From the NCBI GenBank assembly GCA_013399115.1, contig VXAA01006090.1, positions 122,546-186,545 of the forward strand: a DNA stretch of 64,000 nt, given 5' to 3'. A model generated the notes under the pieces. That model was not told where the DNA came from and searched no databases. It saw only the letters and a program-made list of their open reading frames with translations. The position numbers and the translations under genes were made by a program. This stretch comes from Anseranas semipalmata. Taxonomy: Eukaryota; Chordata; Aves; Anseriformes; Anseranatidae. Within the stretch, counting starts at the first letter, position 1; every line of letters begins with the position of its first letter. Of this stretch, positions 40,186 to 52,440 are shown in pieces.

Positions 40186-40287
40186 TCAGGCGCTCGCCGG
40201 CTGCGTGCCGCTCCTCGCGCCGCGCGGACAGCCCGAGTCCCGGGGACGAAACAGCTCCGGTAGGACCTCTGGATCCCCCTCAGCCAT
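40186..40287 (-). other. Upstream ORF 1 of the RARB2 leader (33 codons)
   Basis: This is the most 5' ATG in the leader (40287). It opens a 33-codon frame beginning MAEGDPEV and ending at TGA 40188-40186. The frame spans the CpG-rich part of the leader and is rich in Arg, Gly and Pro. The start context is modest (T at -3, G at +4). Confidence 0.7.
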
Positions 40288-40360
40288 GAATAGATCCTTC
40301 TGCCTCTGAACAGCTCACTTCCTACTACTTGTGTCACACAGAATGAAAGATTGAATTGCC

Positions 40361-40367
40361 TAATATA
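40361..40367 (-). promoter_or_regulatory. TATA box of the RARB P2 promoter
   Basis: The minus strand reads CATATATTAGGC, with TATATTA at these coordinates. It lies immediately downstream of the DR5 element. The surrounding sequence, including the ATTCAATCTTTCATTCTG segment that follows, matches the mammalian P2 core promoter. It predicts transcription start about 25-30 nt lower, near 40337. Confidence 0.93.
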
Positions 40368-40373
40368 TGCGAG

Positions 40374-40390
40374 TGAACTTTCTGTGAACC
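40374..40390 (-). promoter_or_regulatory. DR5 retinoic acid response element (beta-RARE)
   Basis: On the minus strand the sequence is GGTTCA CAGAA AGTTCA: two direct half-sites separated by five bases. This is the classical RAR/RXR binding site of the RARB P2 promoter and the basis of its retinoic acid autoinduction. From memory, both half-sites match the human element and only one spacer base differs (CAGAA versus CCGAA). The element ends seven bases before the TATA box, as in mammals. Confidence 0.97.
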
Positions 40391-40414
40391 CTTCCCAGGC
40401 TGCTAACCTTCAAA

Positions 40415-40420
40415 TGACCC
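40415..40420 (-). promoter_or_regulatory. Accessory nuclear-receptor half-site GGGTCA
   Basis: The minus strand has GGGTCA between the CRE-like site and the DR5 element, inside the conserved block GGGTCATTTGAAGG. In mammals this upstream part of the promoter contributes auxiliary activity. A single half-site alone is weak evidence for any particular receptor. Confidence 0.5.
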
Positions 40421-40427
40421 AGGCGTC

Positions 40428-40435
40428 TGACATCA
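40428..40435 (-). promoter_or_regulatory. CRE-like element TGATGTCA upstream of the beta-RARE
   Basis: The minus strand reads TGATGTCA, one base from the CRE consensus TGACGTCA. It lies about 38 nt upstream of the DR5 element. A cAMP/AP-1-family responsive site is known at this place in the mammalian RARB2 promoter; the factor binding here is inferred. Confidence 0.75.
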
Positions 40436-40439
40436 CCAG

Positions 40440-40600
40440 CTCCCAGGATTCTCACACGGCTTAAAAACTCCCAGCAGCCCGGCAGCGAGCAGGCAGCGGG
40501 CGGCGAGGGCGAGCCGCAGCCCTCCCCGGGTCGCCCCGCTTCGCCGGGGCCGGCGGCAAGCGCAAGCGGGGAGGCGAACTTGCAAAAATAAAAAATAAAA
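40440..40600. promoter_or_regulatory. GC/CpG-rich proximal upstream region of the RARB P2 promoter
   Basis: This stretch directly upstream of the CRE-like site has more than a dozen CpGs, mainly at 40490-40575, including a self-complementary CCCCGCTTCGCCGGGG segment near 40534. Together with the CpG-rich leader (about 40180-40260) it forms a split CpG island around an AT-rich core promoter. The human RARB2 promoter is likewise CpG-rich and is often methylated in tumours. Confidence 0.6.
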
Positions 40601-40610
40601 TTTAAATGTT

Positions 40611-40627
40611 AAAAAAAAAAAAAAAAA
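40611..40627. repeat. A17 homopolymer upstream of the RARB P2 promoter
   Basis: An uninterrupted run of 17 A (T on the RARB sense strand) about 275-290 nt upstream of the inferred start site. It follows a short A/T-rich stretch after the CpG-rich block. Such tracts disfavour nucleosomes and are prone to length variation. Confidence 0.9.
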
Positions 40628-41850
40628 CAGGAGGAGGAGAATCACGCCAGGAATAAAAGCAGGCCCTGCGCTGGCCGGGAAGCTGTTTGCACAGTGCTGT
40701 TTTAGGTGGTTGCAGCAAATGGAGGGTTTGCAAATTTCAGCTCAATTTGCTAAAACTTCTGTGCCCCCCTCCCCGCTTCCCTTCTCCCCCCGCCGCATTC
40801 CTTTACTCCCTGGGAGAGGCCGTAAGCAATGCGCAGGCGTCTGCTGCCACACCAGAGCCACAGACACGGGATTCACCCCAACTTCTGGGACAGGGGGGAG
40901 CAGCCTCACCCCTCAGGGGCACCGCCGCTTGATGCCACCCGCAGCAGAGCGATGGCTGGCACCAGCCCTGCTCCTGGCAGCGACCCTGTGGGCCCACCCC
41001 TGCTGTGTGTGCAGGGGCGGTGTTCAGGTCCCCTTCTCTCTTCACCACCCCTTCTCTCACTCTAAACCACACAGCTGTGTATTACAGCTGTGGTGGAGCC
41101 GGGCCACGCTACCCAGCTCTCCCATGCTTCCCCGCCGGGCCAGGCTGGGTCCCGGCCACACACCCATGGAGGCCCAGGGGCAGCAAGAGCACAGCCTGGC
41201 CTAGGGCAGGAGACAGCCGTGCAACCCCCTCCTCTCCCCTTCCCGGCTGCTGCCGTCCCAGGGCCAGGTCCCGCCTGTCTCTGATTAACACAAAGGGGCA
41301 GGGCAGGCTCGAGTGGCCCCGGAGGGGCTGTATCAGCTTTCACGGGGCTAATGAGCCCCAGCTCCCTGTGGGGTGAGAGGGGAGAGAAGCAAGGGGCAGG
41401 TTTGTGGTGGCTGGACCCACACAGAGCTCATCCCGTGCCCCAGAGGTGCCAGTGAGGGAAGGCCGCAGCTGCCCCCAGGCAGGGGACCCGGCTGCCCCCC
41501 CTGCCCATGCACTGTGGAGGCCAGCACGTCCTCCCTCACCGCCATTTTGAAAGCACTGGGCTACTGACACCTCCGCCTCGTGGCCGGCAGCCCACCCCAA
41601 TGCCCACTCAGTGGCGTCACTGGCAGCCCTGCCTCGTGGCTCCATGATGGGAATGGGATGCAAGGCCTTGCCGGGTCGCTGGCCAGGACGCCTGGCACCC
41701 CTGGTGCCAGGACCACCCTGAGCCAACACCGCACACTCGCCTCGCTGCTGGCCTACCTTTGCAACAAGCCAGCGCAAAGCTCTGGCTTTTTTCTGTGAAT
41801 AACCACCTTCTACAAAGTCTTGCTTGCAGAGAGACTCCATTGAGTCCTTA
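40628..41850. other. GC-rich upstream flank of RARB P2, no gene supported
   Basis: About 1.2 kb of GC-rich DNA with moderate CpG density. Long open frames occur on both strands (for example 40710-41204 plus and 41840-41340 minus). They overlap each other, are rich in Pro, Gly, Ala and Arg, and look like no known protein, as expected from GC-rich sequence where stop codons are rare. It could contain distal promoter elements. Confidence 0.6.
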
Positions 41851-42436
41851 TTCCTACGGACACTTTAAAAATGAAAAATAACATTGACGAGCCTGGAAAC
41901 ACTCCCTCTGCCCTGCTGGAAAGGACATGAGCTAAATGACCACATGTATGCTTTTACTTTAAGCGAATGAGCCAAGTGTCTGGCAGAGTGAGCACTCACA
42001 GCTCTGACAAGCCCAGAGTGAGATTTCAAGAGGCACAAAGGAGCCCAGCCTCCAGGAGAGGCGAGCGCTTCCCTCCTTTCTCTGCCTTTCAGCCATCCCT
42101 CCCTTTTCCCTCCAGTCACTTGTGTGGCTTCTCAGCATTTCTGAAAATCAAAAACTAGCTCAGGTTAGGAAACTGAAAAATGAAACACTCCATTAGTGCA
42201 CGTTTTCTAAAACCCCAAGATCAGAGTCTGGCAGAGCAGGGGACACTGTGCAGGGAAAAGGCACACAACTGAGGACTGTAAAGAAATACTGGAGAGAGAT
42301 TCACTCTTGGACCCGCGCAACCAGTTTAATGGATGTGATGTCCTCTCTCTACAAAAACTCCTTTGATGATCTGAGAGCTCTGTGACAATGCCTGTAAATT
42401 GTATTAACAAAACTTTTCACAAAGGTTCAAGAATTA

Positions 42437-42460
42437 AGAAAGAAAGAAAGAAAAAAAAAA
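42437..42460. repeat. (GAAA)n / poly-A microsatellite
   Basis: GAAA units run into a stretch of about ten A, upstream of the RARB P2 promoter. Confidence 0.9.
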
Positions 42461-44305
42461 CACATTTGCTCCCTTGAAACTGATACATCCATATTGCAGA
42501 CAAGGAGCCAGCAAAAAGACCTACTGTAATATGGAAGCAAATCTGCTGAAGAGATAAAAACAAAAGCTTTTCTTAACATTTTTTCCCCTCAGACAGGAAA
42601 ACTCTAGCTGTTCCTAGAGCAGGCAGTGTTTCTTTCCATCTTTCCTCTAGGTAGAAGAGTGACAAAGCTGAACTTTAACACTTTTGAAGGACTTTCTAAG
42701 TTCGTCAGGGTGTCCTCCCCCATGCTGGAAGTCCTCAACCTGATGAAGTCCCTGACACTCTGTAATCTGAAAATTATGCAGTGTATCCAAAAAGTCATCC
42801 TTTAGGGAAGGTTTGTTTAAACATTTTCAGCCCAGCAAGCAGAACTCTCCATAGCAAAAAAGCAAATGGAAAATGGTTAATTTTTTTGTTAAAATCTCAG
42901 CTGGCTATGTTGCTGCAGTTTGGTTTGTTTTGAGTAACAAAGCTAAATTAGAAGGCAGCGTTTTCTAACCAGATGATACAACATGCACGAGAAGTTCGGA
43001 ATATGTAATGCGTCATCATAAAAATAATTGGAAGGGATCATACAAAACACAGTATGTTTTGTCAGTCTCCGACTTAGGGAGAAAATAGCGTTTTGTGCAG
43101 TCCAGGGCTCTTGGAACAGTGTAAGCTTATGCCAAGAAAAACATATTGCCCATGTGAGTTAAAATAAATAAAATCATACAAACAGAAATACAGTTCTGTT
43201 TATTCCATTACCAGTCTTATAAAACCATATTTAAAAATAAAATCTGCCCGTTGTGCCTCAAAACGTAGACTGGCAACTTCTGAAAGTAAATGTCAGGAAG
43301 TCATGCTTAACTGCATATGAATTGAAAAAGATTGCTTTTTCACACTGTGTCTAAATGAGCCAGGTAGCTCATCATGTTTTATTACGAATAATAGTTGTGC
43401 TAATGCTTATACTTATTACTAAAACCACATGTAATTAACAAATTCTTCAAATAGTCTAATGGTTTGCTCACATACTATTTCTACAATACAGTAATTTATG
43501 TATCTCATAATTCACTTTGAAATAGCATGATACTTGTTTTTCTTGAACAGAGTATCAGGAAAAGCTACACTCATAAAATAGTGGGTATTTTCTAATTTAG
43601 ATCAGGACTAACCATAATTATTGTGATAACTAAAAGCCCTCTAATTCAAATGTAATGAAACTTTAAGTAATGCCACATATTTTAAATGTCTACCCAGATC
43701 ATATAGAGGTGCAAGTAGGAAACAACCCTCCAATATCTTCCACTTTATCCATGCAAAGAAATTGTGATTTCATATCACCACTTTGATCTGTTTTCTCTCG
43801 GACTGCGATGGCAGAAACTTTACAATAAACATATTCTTAGCCACAAGTGAAATAAAAAGCAAAAGTTCAAGTCAGAAATCTATTTCCTTTGGTGTTACTG
43901 TATATTTGTCAGTGTGACATAGCACATTTGAAACCCATAATCATAAAACAAAAATTTACAGCCAAGGTTTAGGGTCTACATCTGTTTCTCTGGTTTTTGT
44001 ACTGCAATTACCCACTGGACAATTCAGAGAGAAGCACTATGAATCATGTACTGCACACGTTTGTGCTGGTCACTTTTTCTTTAGTACAAGAGTCTGAGGA
44101 TGCCATAACATGCTTCACCAAGAGGGAGAGCGTTAACTAGAATTAGGATTAGTGCACTAGGCTCTCTAAATAAAAATGACTTTACTACATGCAACACGGT
44201 ACTCCTGGAATATTACAGGCATATTTATAGCATGGAAAAATTAAGAAGTACATGCAAAAATTCTCTAAAACGAAATACCTCAGGGGAGGCATACTTTTTT
44301 TTTTT

Positions 44306-44322
44306 TGCATGCATGCATGCAT
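44306..44322. repeat. (TGCA)n microsatellite
   Basis: Four TGCA units preceded by a T run. The tract is self-complementary and could form a hairpin. Confidence 0.9.
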
Positions 44323-46118
44323 TTTACTATAAATCAAATGTAGCACTCTCTTGAAACAGTTTTGACAGCAGAGTAAATGGTTACTAGTGAATGATGTGTG
44401 TGTTTAAGCAGTGAAAGCAGAGACAAAGTGATGTTTTCTTCTACTCCCTAGGCAAGAGCTGACACTAAGCTTGCTGCCTCAGCTTTGATACTCACAGATT
44501 CCTTTGTGTCAGTTGCTGGGAGAATCACTGGCAGTTCACTAACCCTGCCTCACACACAGGGGCTTTGATTTTTACCTCTTCATTGAGAATAGATGTTCAT
44601 ATGAAACAGTGCTTGTCTGCCTTGGCTTTTTTTTTTTTCCCCCTCCAACTGGTGATACGGAGTTTCATATCTGAAAACCTGAATCCCCCTACACTACATG
44701 TATTTTTTAGTGTTGTAGGATGTTTTTCCTCGTGTCTCAAGCACAAGAATGATGTTAAAAGATTGTGGGGAAGGAAATCACTGGGACACAGGAGAATGAC
44801 TGAATATTTAAAACTCCAAGGTAGTTCTGAGGGAATGGAGATCAATCCTGAGCAAGAATGGCCCACAAGAAAATAAAAACAGTAAAATTACCGGCATAAA
44901 ATGGCACAAATGGCATGCACAACCATGACAGTGAAATTAAGTCAAAAAGGGGTTTCTTGCAACTGCTGTATGCTACTATGCGCAACTCACAATGACTGAA
45001 ACAGGAATTTGCACGTAACGGGAAGAATTACTTCAAGCCTGAAATGTAACAGCAATTGGTGAAAAGTATTCAGTGCAGAACAATATTTGATTTTAGATGG
45101 GAAAAGCAGAGTTAGTCAGCTCCAGATCCAGAACCTGAGCATGCAACAAGCCTGCAAGTCACTTACGGATAAAGGCTTTTTGTCTGTTTTAATCAGTGGA
45201 TATGTATTTGTAAAGGTGCCTTTAAAGCTGATTGCTTAACTTAAAGGCAATAAAAATAATTCATCTCCACAAACTGGAGCGTGCTACCATGTTTCTTAGA
45301 ATCTACTCTGCATTTTACATTCCTTTGGTCCAAAGCCAGGGAAAGAGAACTGCCCTAGATGATAACACTGGAAGTGTATCTGGTTCAGCAGCCCCTTTTT
45401 AAGACTGACTGCTACTAGATCTTCCTAAGGAAATAACAGGAATCCCTAGTGATTGGCAAAGTATAACTCACCCACAGGACCCCAGATAGCCTCTTCTCTT
45501 ACAGCAAGTCACTTGAGCATTAAAGCATGAGATTTAATATCCTTTCCAAATTTGTTTTTGGTAGTAACCCTGATATTATAGATATTCATGTACATCCAAT
45601 GTCTTTTTGGATAACGATAAATTTGTAGCTCCATGACACAAAAGGAGATAGTAAGTTATTGGGCTTAAGAGAAAGAAGGATAAATACTTTAAAAAAAAAA
45701 AAAAACTGTAAAACTCATCCATGTTGCAAGGAAAGGAAAACACAGTCCAAGCACCTCTCAGAGGCCCTAAAGGCTGACTGCTGCTGGTTCCAGAAAGGCT
45801 GGCAAACAAGCAATGACATCATCAGCCTAAAGACTGGATGACATGTGTTTTTGAAGGATATAAAAAAAGTATTATTACATTTAAAATTGGCTGCATACTG
45901 AGTAGCGTTCTCTACACGTACTGTTTGGGAGATCCTGCAAACACTATGCTATACGGTTGCCAGGAAAAGAAGGAAAAAAAAAGTTTTGTTTCATTTTGCT
46001 TTCTTTTTAAATGACCAGAACCTGTTGTTTCAAGGTTTAGCCAAGAAAGAGATTTTTTTACTGCTAGCTTATAAATCCCTCAAAACAGAGAGTTATAATG
46101 GAAATGCTGAGGTAACGA

Positions 46119-46138
46119 CAGTGCCATGCATGGCACTG
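46119..46138. repeat. Perfect 20-bp palindrome
   Basis: The sequence CAGTGCCATGCATGGCACTG equals its own reverse complement over 20 bases with no spacer. It lies in the upstream non-coding region. Confidence 0.95.
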
Positions 46139-47646
46139 ACACATTGCATTATATAATCCGGGGAGAATGAGGGCTGGGAGATCTATAAACTGTACGTAGA
46201 AGCAAGAAGTAAGAAAGAGCAGAAGAGCAAGTAGAAATATTGAATGTTAAACTGGAGAGAATACTTCTTCTAACAATAAAGTTTCCTGTATGCTGCATAT
46301 GCTCATGGTTGGCTGAAGACAGAAGAGCACCGAGCTCTTTTAAAAATAGTAATAGAGATTCCAAAAGGCTATTTGAGTAACTGTTTTGTTTCTGCCCTTT
46401 TTAAGGAGGAAAAAGTCAAGTTACCTAAAACAAAAGGATAACATCTCCTGTTGTTCTGATATCCTGAAAGGCACATAAATAGGTGTACATAAATAAAGTT
46501 AGAAAGCACGGAATAAATGGAGTTTCAAACATAGACAACTTACAACCCCAGCTGTAAGCAGGATCAGAATAGAAATTGGGACAACAGCATTTCTAGAAGT
46601 TCACTGATGGCATCTTAAACTGTTAGGGAAAATTTAGCCCTAGTGACTTTCTTCCAACAAAAGACCAAAGTTACCGAGAAAAAACTAGAACTACAGTTCA
46701 ATCTATCTAGCTAGCAGAGGTAAGGACAGTGATGGCAATGTGGTGATACAGCCCTAAGGCCCCTGGTAATGACGGTCATCATGTGAACACCTCTGCCCTG
46801 CTTGTTGTTCTAATGCACTTTACAATTGTACCTTTGTTTTACTGTGGAGATGTACGTTCTATTTGGGCACAGGCTGGGGAACAGCAGGCATGATTTTCTG
46901 CTGTAAATGATACAGAATTACACAGAAACAGAGGTAACAATTTGGCAAATTGGCTTTTATTTTCTTTTGCAGAATATGTGCCATCAATACTGCACGAATT
47001 AACTGAGGGCACACGCCCTCTCAGAAACATTGTCATCACTTTAATTATATTGATGTAGCCTGAAAAGTAAACTTTGCTAGTGGGGTCAGTTTTACAAGCA
47101 TACAGGTTATCATAGCGTACCTATTGCTGAGGAGGTAAGGGATTCTTTATAGCCCTTTTATGCTACAATAACTGTGTCTGCAACTAGGTTGCTGCAGGTA
47201 CAACTCTTTCAAAAAAGGAAAGATCTCTTCCTTACCCTCGGTTGTTATACTGATAAAACATTCAAACATAGATAAGATCTCAACAGACTGCAAAAATCAG
47301 GCTGGGCTTGACTCCAGTTGCATTCAGGACAAGCATGGCAGCATAAATGATACTGTGTCTAAAATGTTGGAAAGATGTTTTCTGGTTTTCAAACTACATT
47401 AGCATACACCAATCAAGTTGTTCTTTGGTGCATTCCTCAAATTCTACTTGACCTCTGCAATTTAAGTCCGCAAAGCAGAATCTGCATGATCTCAACCTGC
47501 TTGATAAAGCTAGTCCCATACTGGTTAAAGAGATCCTCAAATTCCCATGCCGTTGGTGTGCAAGATACCCACAGTGAGGCACAGAAGAGGCTGAATGTCC
47601 ACTGATACGATGGCCATGCTCACTCAGGGAATCATGGTTGGCACAC

Positions 47647-47661
47647 TTTTTTTTTTTTTTT
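47647..47661. repeat. T15 homopolymer
   Basis: An uninterrupted T run upstream of the RARB P2 promoter. Confidence 0.9.
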
Positions 47662-48169
47662 GAAAAATAAATAGAGCTGGGATGTAGTTGGAGATTGTGG
47701 TGGTCAATAGCATATTGTCCCAACCATTGTGCAGTATCATGAGTTTTTTTCCCTTCTGGGACCACTTGCTGGGGAGGATGTGCAAGGTGGTCTTACAGAA
47801 CATAATGCAGGACATAAGGCTTGACAGGTCTATAAAGCTATCAAATCTGTTTTGCATAAGACACACCCAAACCTTTCATTTTGATATCTTGAGCCTTCTT
47901 CTGTCTGAACAATTCTCCACAGACCTTGCTGTCACACTGAAAACAAAAATGTTCCTTTTAATCCATCTACAGTTTTGGGTAAAACTCCTAAAGAACACAC
48001 TTCTCATTAATCACACATGAATCTTTCATGCATTCTTATCAGCTGTAGGCTATCAGAAGAACAGACTTTGCCTGTCTTTATACGGAGATGTACAAAGAAT
48101 AATGTGTAGAAGGAACCTCCTTCCCTCCCAAAGATGGCTCCAATTCATCCATTGGATACATCCATCCAT

Positions 48170-48215
48170 TCTGTCTTCAGCATGAAGTATCCTAAAGGAT
48201 GCATCAGAAGACAGA
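48170..48215. repeat. Imperfect inverted repeat (hairpin)
   Basis: The left arm TCTGTCTTC (48170-48178) pairs with GAAGACAGA (48207-48215), and the inner part continues imperfectly (GTATCC with GGATGC). Flanking CATCCATT and AATGGATG segments (48161-48169 and about 48251-48258) hint at longer arms. It may be a fragment of an old non-autonomous DNA transposon, or chance. Confidence 0.45.
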
Positions 48216-51200
48216 GTTGTGGCCCAACTTCTTCAAGGAACTATCGAGATGAATGGATGGGGAAATAAGCCTCAACCCACAGGAGGTTTAGTAACACGAA
48301 TGAGGCATATGTGTGCTCCCAATTCTGACAAATGTTAGAATTCTCCTTAAAAAGTACAACATCATGTTATCTTCGACAGGACCCTAAATGACAAGTCAGT
48401 GAATATGTCTCACTGAAAGACTTTAAGAAGCTAAAGTTCCACCTATTGGATACTTAAATTTGTCTAAAACTTGTTAATTTTTTTTTTTTTCCTAGAAACA
48501 GACACGCTAAGATTACAAATGCACACCACTGACACTCGAGCCTATTCTGCTAGCTGAACAATGCTGGCACCTCATGTCACTCGGAGGCAGGACTGCGTAA
48601 GCACGTGAGAAAGGCTAAAAGCTTTGCCAACATAAATTATCAGGCAGAACCTCACTGGAAAAAATGAGGCACAAAGATCCAAGTGAAGTGTAAAACATAT
48701 TGAGAATTCAATGACATGTTGACAAATACCACTCCACTCTTTTGCTTCCTATCAGAACCCAACAGCCAAAGCAGAGATTCCTAAGTAGTGTTTTTACAGG
48801 CCAGCTTAGTCTCCCCCTCATCTTATCAGTAGCCTTCAAAGGGACTTTAGGTGGATCTCCTCCAGGAAAAAAGGAAAAACAACAAAAAACTCTGAAGTGC
48901 CACCTCTTCCATACAAATATATTGGCGCAATCACAGAGGCTTTCCTTGAGCTGGGAGACTGAGAAAACACACCTGGCTCTTCTAAAGGAGAAAATAAAGA
49001 ATTCATGCTTCAGCCCTCAAGCCTTGAGTGGACTTAAGAAGAGGAATAGCTAAATAGAGAGTCTAGTCAGGACACAGTGAAAATCAATACTGGCTTCTTG
49101 AAATATCTTAGGCAGGAAGGAACAGCTTCAGATGCTTAGCCACTCTTTCTGCACAAGCAAATGCACTGGAGGCTGCGTGCACAGGTGAGGAGAAGGTTTT
49201 CCTGAGGATCAAAAGCAAAGTTCTTTTGGAAACACCGTCTTTTAAAAGTTTTCTAGTTTTGGTGCAAGACAGATCTTTCCACAAGCTACTCAAAGTTGTC
49301 AAAAAGTAACATTTTCGGAGATAAATGTATGCCATTGTACTGTTATTTTCTGACTTTGGTGTGGAATACAATTATTTAAGGCTCTGCAGGAGAGTATGAA
49401 AGGAGCTGGAGTGTAATTCTAGTTCAGAAAACCTCCAGTAACTGACAACACGTAAGAAACACAAGATAGATGCTTTGTATTGTCGGTCTGAGCCTCATTG
49501 GCTGCAAACCCTGACTCTCCCAGCAGGACTCAGTTACATACCAACTCCTGAGGGCAGATTAACCCTTTCCCAGCGAACGTATTTGACATGATTCGCAACA
49601 CCTTTTCCTCCACTGTCTGCAAAATAATTTTGTAGGCTTGAAAAAAATATTTGGAAAAAATGAGTTGAATGCTACTAGGGTAAAAGCAAAACTCGCTGTG
49701 GGATACTGATGGCACAATACACAGACAATGCAGGGAGTTTAGATCACTCCGAATTATATTTAGTATCACCAGATGTTGTGATGTATAGGAAACACAGAAC
49801 GTATTTTTCATAAAACAGATCACGCTTAGTCTGTGGGGATCCTATATGGACTGCATTTATCAAGAACCAATGGTTTCTTTCACTCAGATTCTGCCCACTC
49901 ATCAACTTCTGTATGGATAATTACTGAAGCATTAACAAATCCTGAGCTGATGCAGATAGTACTTAAGTAATCTATAAGAGAAGTTTTCACCATCACAGAA
50001 TGTGTTACTTTTATTCAAAACTATACAAGCTGACTACTGTAAACTCCTAAAAAACTCCTGCAAATCTCACGATACCAGTTGTTTCTTTTAAATAGTCCTT
50101 TCTAATTACTGGCATCAAATGATTACATGAGAATCTCAATTTATTTCATTACAGCAATTTTCCTATTTTTTTTTAGAACTGCATTACATTTATGTGTGCA
50201 TGCATTAAATATAAGCATAAGTGTGATATAAAAATTAGCATGATGATATTCCTGCTCTCCTGGTTATTAGGGATAACAAAGTTTGATTCTAAAAATGTCA
50301 AAAGCCAAGACAAAGACTCCTAAAGCTCTTTCTTTTTAAGATCTTACAGTTCAGCCCTGTTTCCCTCCCCCTTTTGAGAAAGAGAAATGAAACAGGGGGA
50401 CCTGGAAGGGCATGCGTCCTCTCTCAGGGCATACATTGTGCGATTACACTTCACCGCTGTGAGCCACAGCTGTATTACCATCAGGAAAAGGAGCCACTAG
50501 GTTTCCAGTGGAGAAAATAAGAGATCAGACTGATGCGATATACATTTATTTCTGACCATCTTCTGGTCACGACAGGTGAGAACTTTGTATCTCATTTCTT
50601 CTTTTCACACCCCAAAACTGGACTCACCGCACCATGCGCAGTAACCAGGTCTAGGATTGGCAGGCACCACTTCAGACAAGCCAGGTAAGACTATAGCTTT
50701 CCTTTTCTCTGGAAGACCCAGGGCCGTTCTCAGCTGAAGGTTCAGAGGAGAAGCCTTGAACCAAGCCTTCCTGTGCTCCTCTTTCCTTACCCACCATTCC
50801 TGCACCTGGATGCATTAGAGCAGCAGAACCTGTCATGCACACCTCCCGCCAACATCTCCTCTTCATGAGGATACTCAAGGCTCAGTAAAAGCTCCTGGCC
50901 CCCATTTAAGCCAGCAGTGGTGAGAAGAAACCAGAAATCAATTTGGTTGGATAACGCCCAGAGAAACATCTTAAAGTTTCTTTTTTTTTCTTAATTGCTT
51001 TAAAAATAGTATGTAACCTTTGTATATTAGCAAAAGAACTTACGCATATGTTTAAGACATGCCTTCCTTTTCTATACATTTCACACACTAAAAGTTCATC
51101 TGTATTTTCTTTGTATGGTTCACACAGACTGCTTGTAAATCCAACTGGGATAGAAAAATTATTTTAAAAATCTTAAATTATATTTATTATTTAATTTGGT

Positions 51201-52259
51201 TTCACTCATGATATCTTAAAAGCTCTTCCTGAACAGCTTAGCTGCTCTCTTCATAAAGCTCAAGAGTATCAATATAGTGTACAGGAGATCAGCCCCAAAA
51301 GAGGTACTTCAAAAAATATTTTGCTGTGTAAAAATTCATTAGCAAGAATCAATTTCATTTCTTATTGTGGGTTAAGAAAATAATTTATGTTTTGCTATCA
51401 TTATTCAGCTAAAATTATTACCGACGCTCTTGGGAACTTGGCCTCTAAAAGGGTAAAATCTGAAGGACTAGGTTCAATATGGTTATACTCTGCTGAAAAT
51501 ACCTTCTGATACAAATGCTACCAGACACCTATCAAATATTTGTGTTCTTCATTAAACTAATGCTTTCCCACATAATGAACAAGACAGTAAAAAATATAGG
51601 TGTATTCCAATGTCTTGCTACTAAGGTAGGAGATATCAAAATAAATTTGCAACCATATCATTATATCAATCTCCAGCATTACTGCATCAGTACTATAACC
51701 ATAATTAACTAGCTACAGGTCAAATTTCTAATAAATCTTTAGAAATTAAATGTATAATTTGTCAAAACCATATGCCTTCATAAATTGATTATTCAGAATT
51801 TAGAAGCTTTTTAATTAGGAAGAAATTTATGCAATACCATGTGTAATAATTACGAATCAGCTCTTCTGTGATATTTTTGTACATCAGCAAAAATTAAAAC
51901 ATTGGAAAACATTACCAGGTCATTGCAGTATTTCAATGTCAAAAGAAACACATAGTTTAAATCTAGAGGTTAAAGATATTTTCCCGTATCTTTTACATCT
52001 TACATAGCTTTATGATCTCAGGACTGGAATCATTAACCAAATACAAAATCAATGAGAAAAAGATCTAATCTGACCATTTTCAAGTGCAGAGTCACTAGAA
52101 ATGATGTATGCCACTGCAAAACTTTTTACCATGCTTCTGTAGTTTTACTAAACAGCACATATTCTAAGCCAAAGTTCCATTTTATGCTACACTAAACAGT
52201 ATTTTGCTTCTCTCGTGTCTTCCAGCTAAAACTCCGAAAGCATTTTACACTTTAAAACC

Positions 52260-52440
52260 ATAGCCTTTGTAACAACCATCAGGACGAGGGCTATGACCCC
52301 CGGTTTCCAAATGGAGAAGTAAAGAAAGAGAATGTTAAGCGATATTCATTAACAACACGCAAAAAGCTAAAATCGTACCCTGGCTCTCCTGCTTTCCCCT
52401 CCTGTGCGTTAACCATGGGGCTATTCAGATCGTGCCCCCC
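52260..52440 (-). repeat. MIR/CORE-SINE-like ancient repeat
   Basis: The plus strand shows GTAACAACCATCAGGACGAG, then GGTTTCCAAATGGAGAAGTA, then CCTGGCTCTCCTGC and TGTGCGTTAACCATGGGGC. This order matches the reverse complement of MIR-type SINEs (the 'fraction' region, the 'AGATGGGGAAAC' region and the 'GGTCTCCTGA ... GTGCTCTAACCACTAGACC' region). It is highly diverged. It lies upstream of the RARB P2 promoter. Confidence 0.5.

Noticed and set aside
40710..41840. Overlapping 164- and 166-codon frames on opposite strands
   Set aside because: They arise from GC-rich DNA with few stop codons, show Pro/Gly/Arg-rich low-complexity translation and have no recognisable domain.
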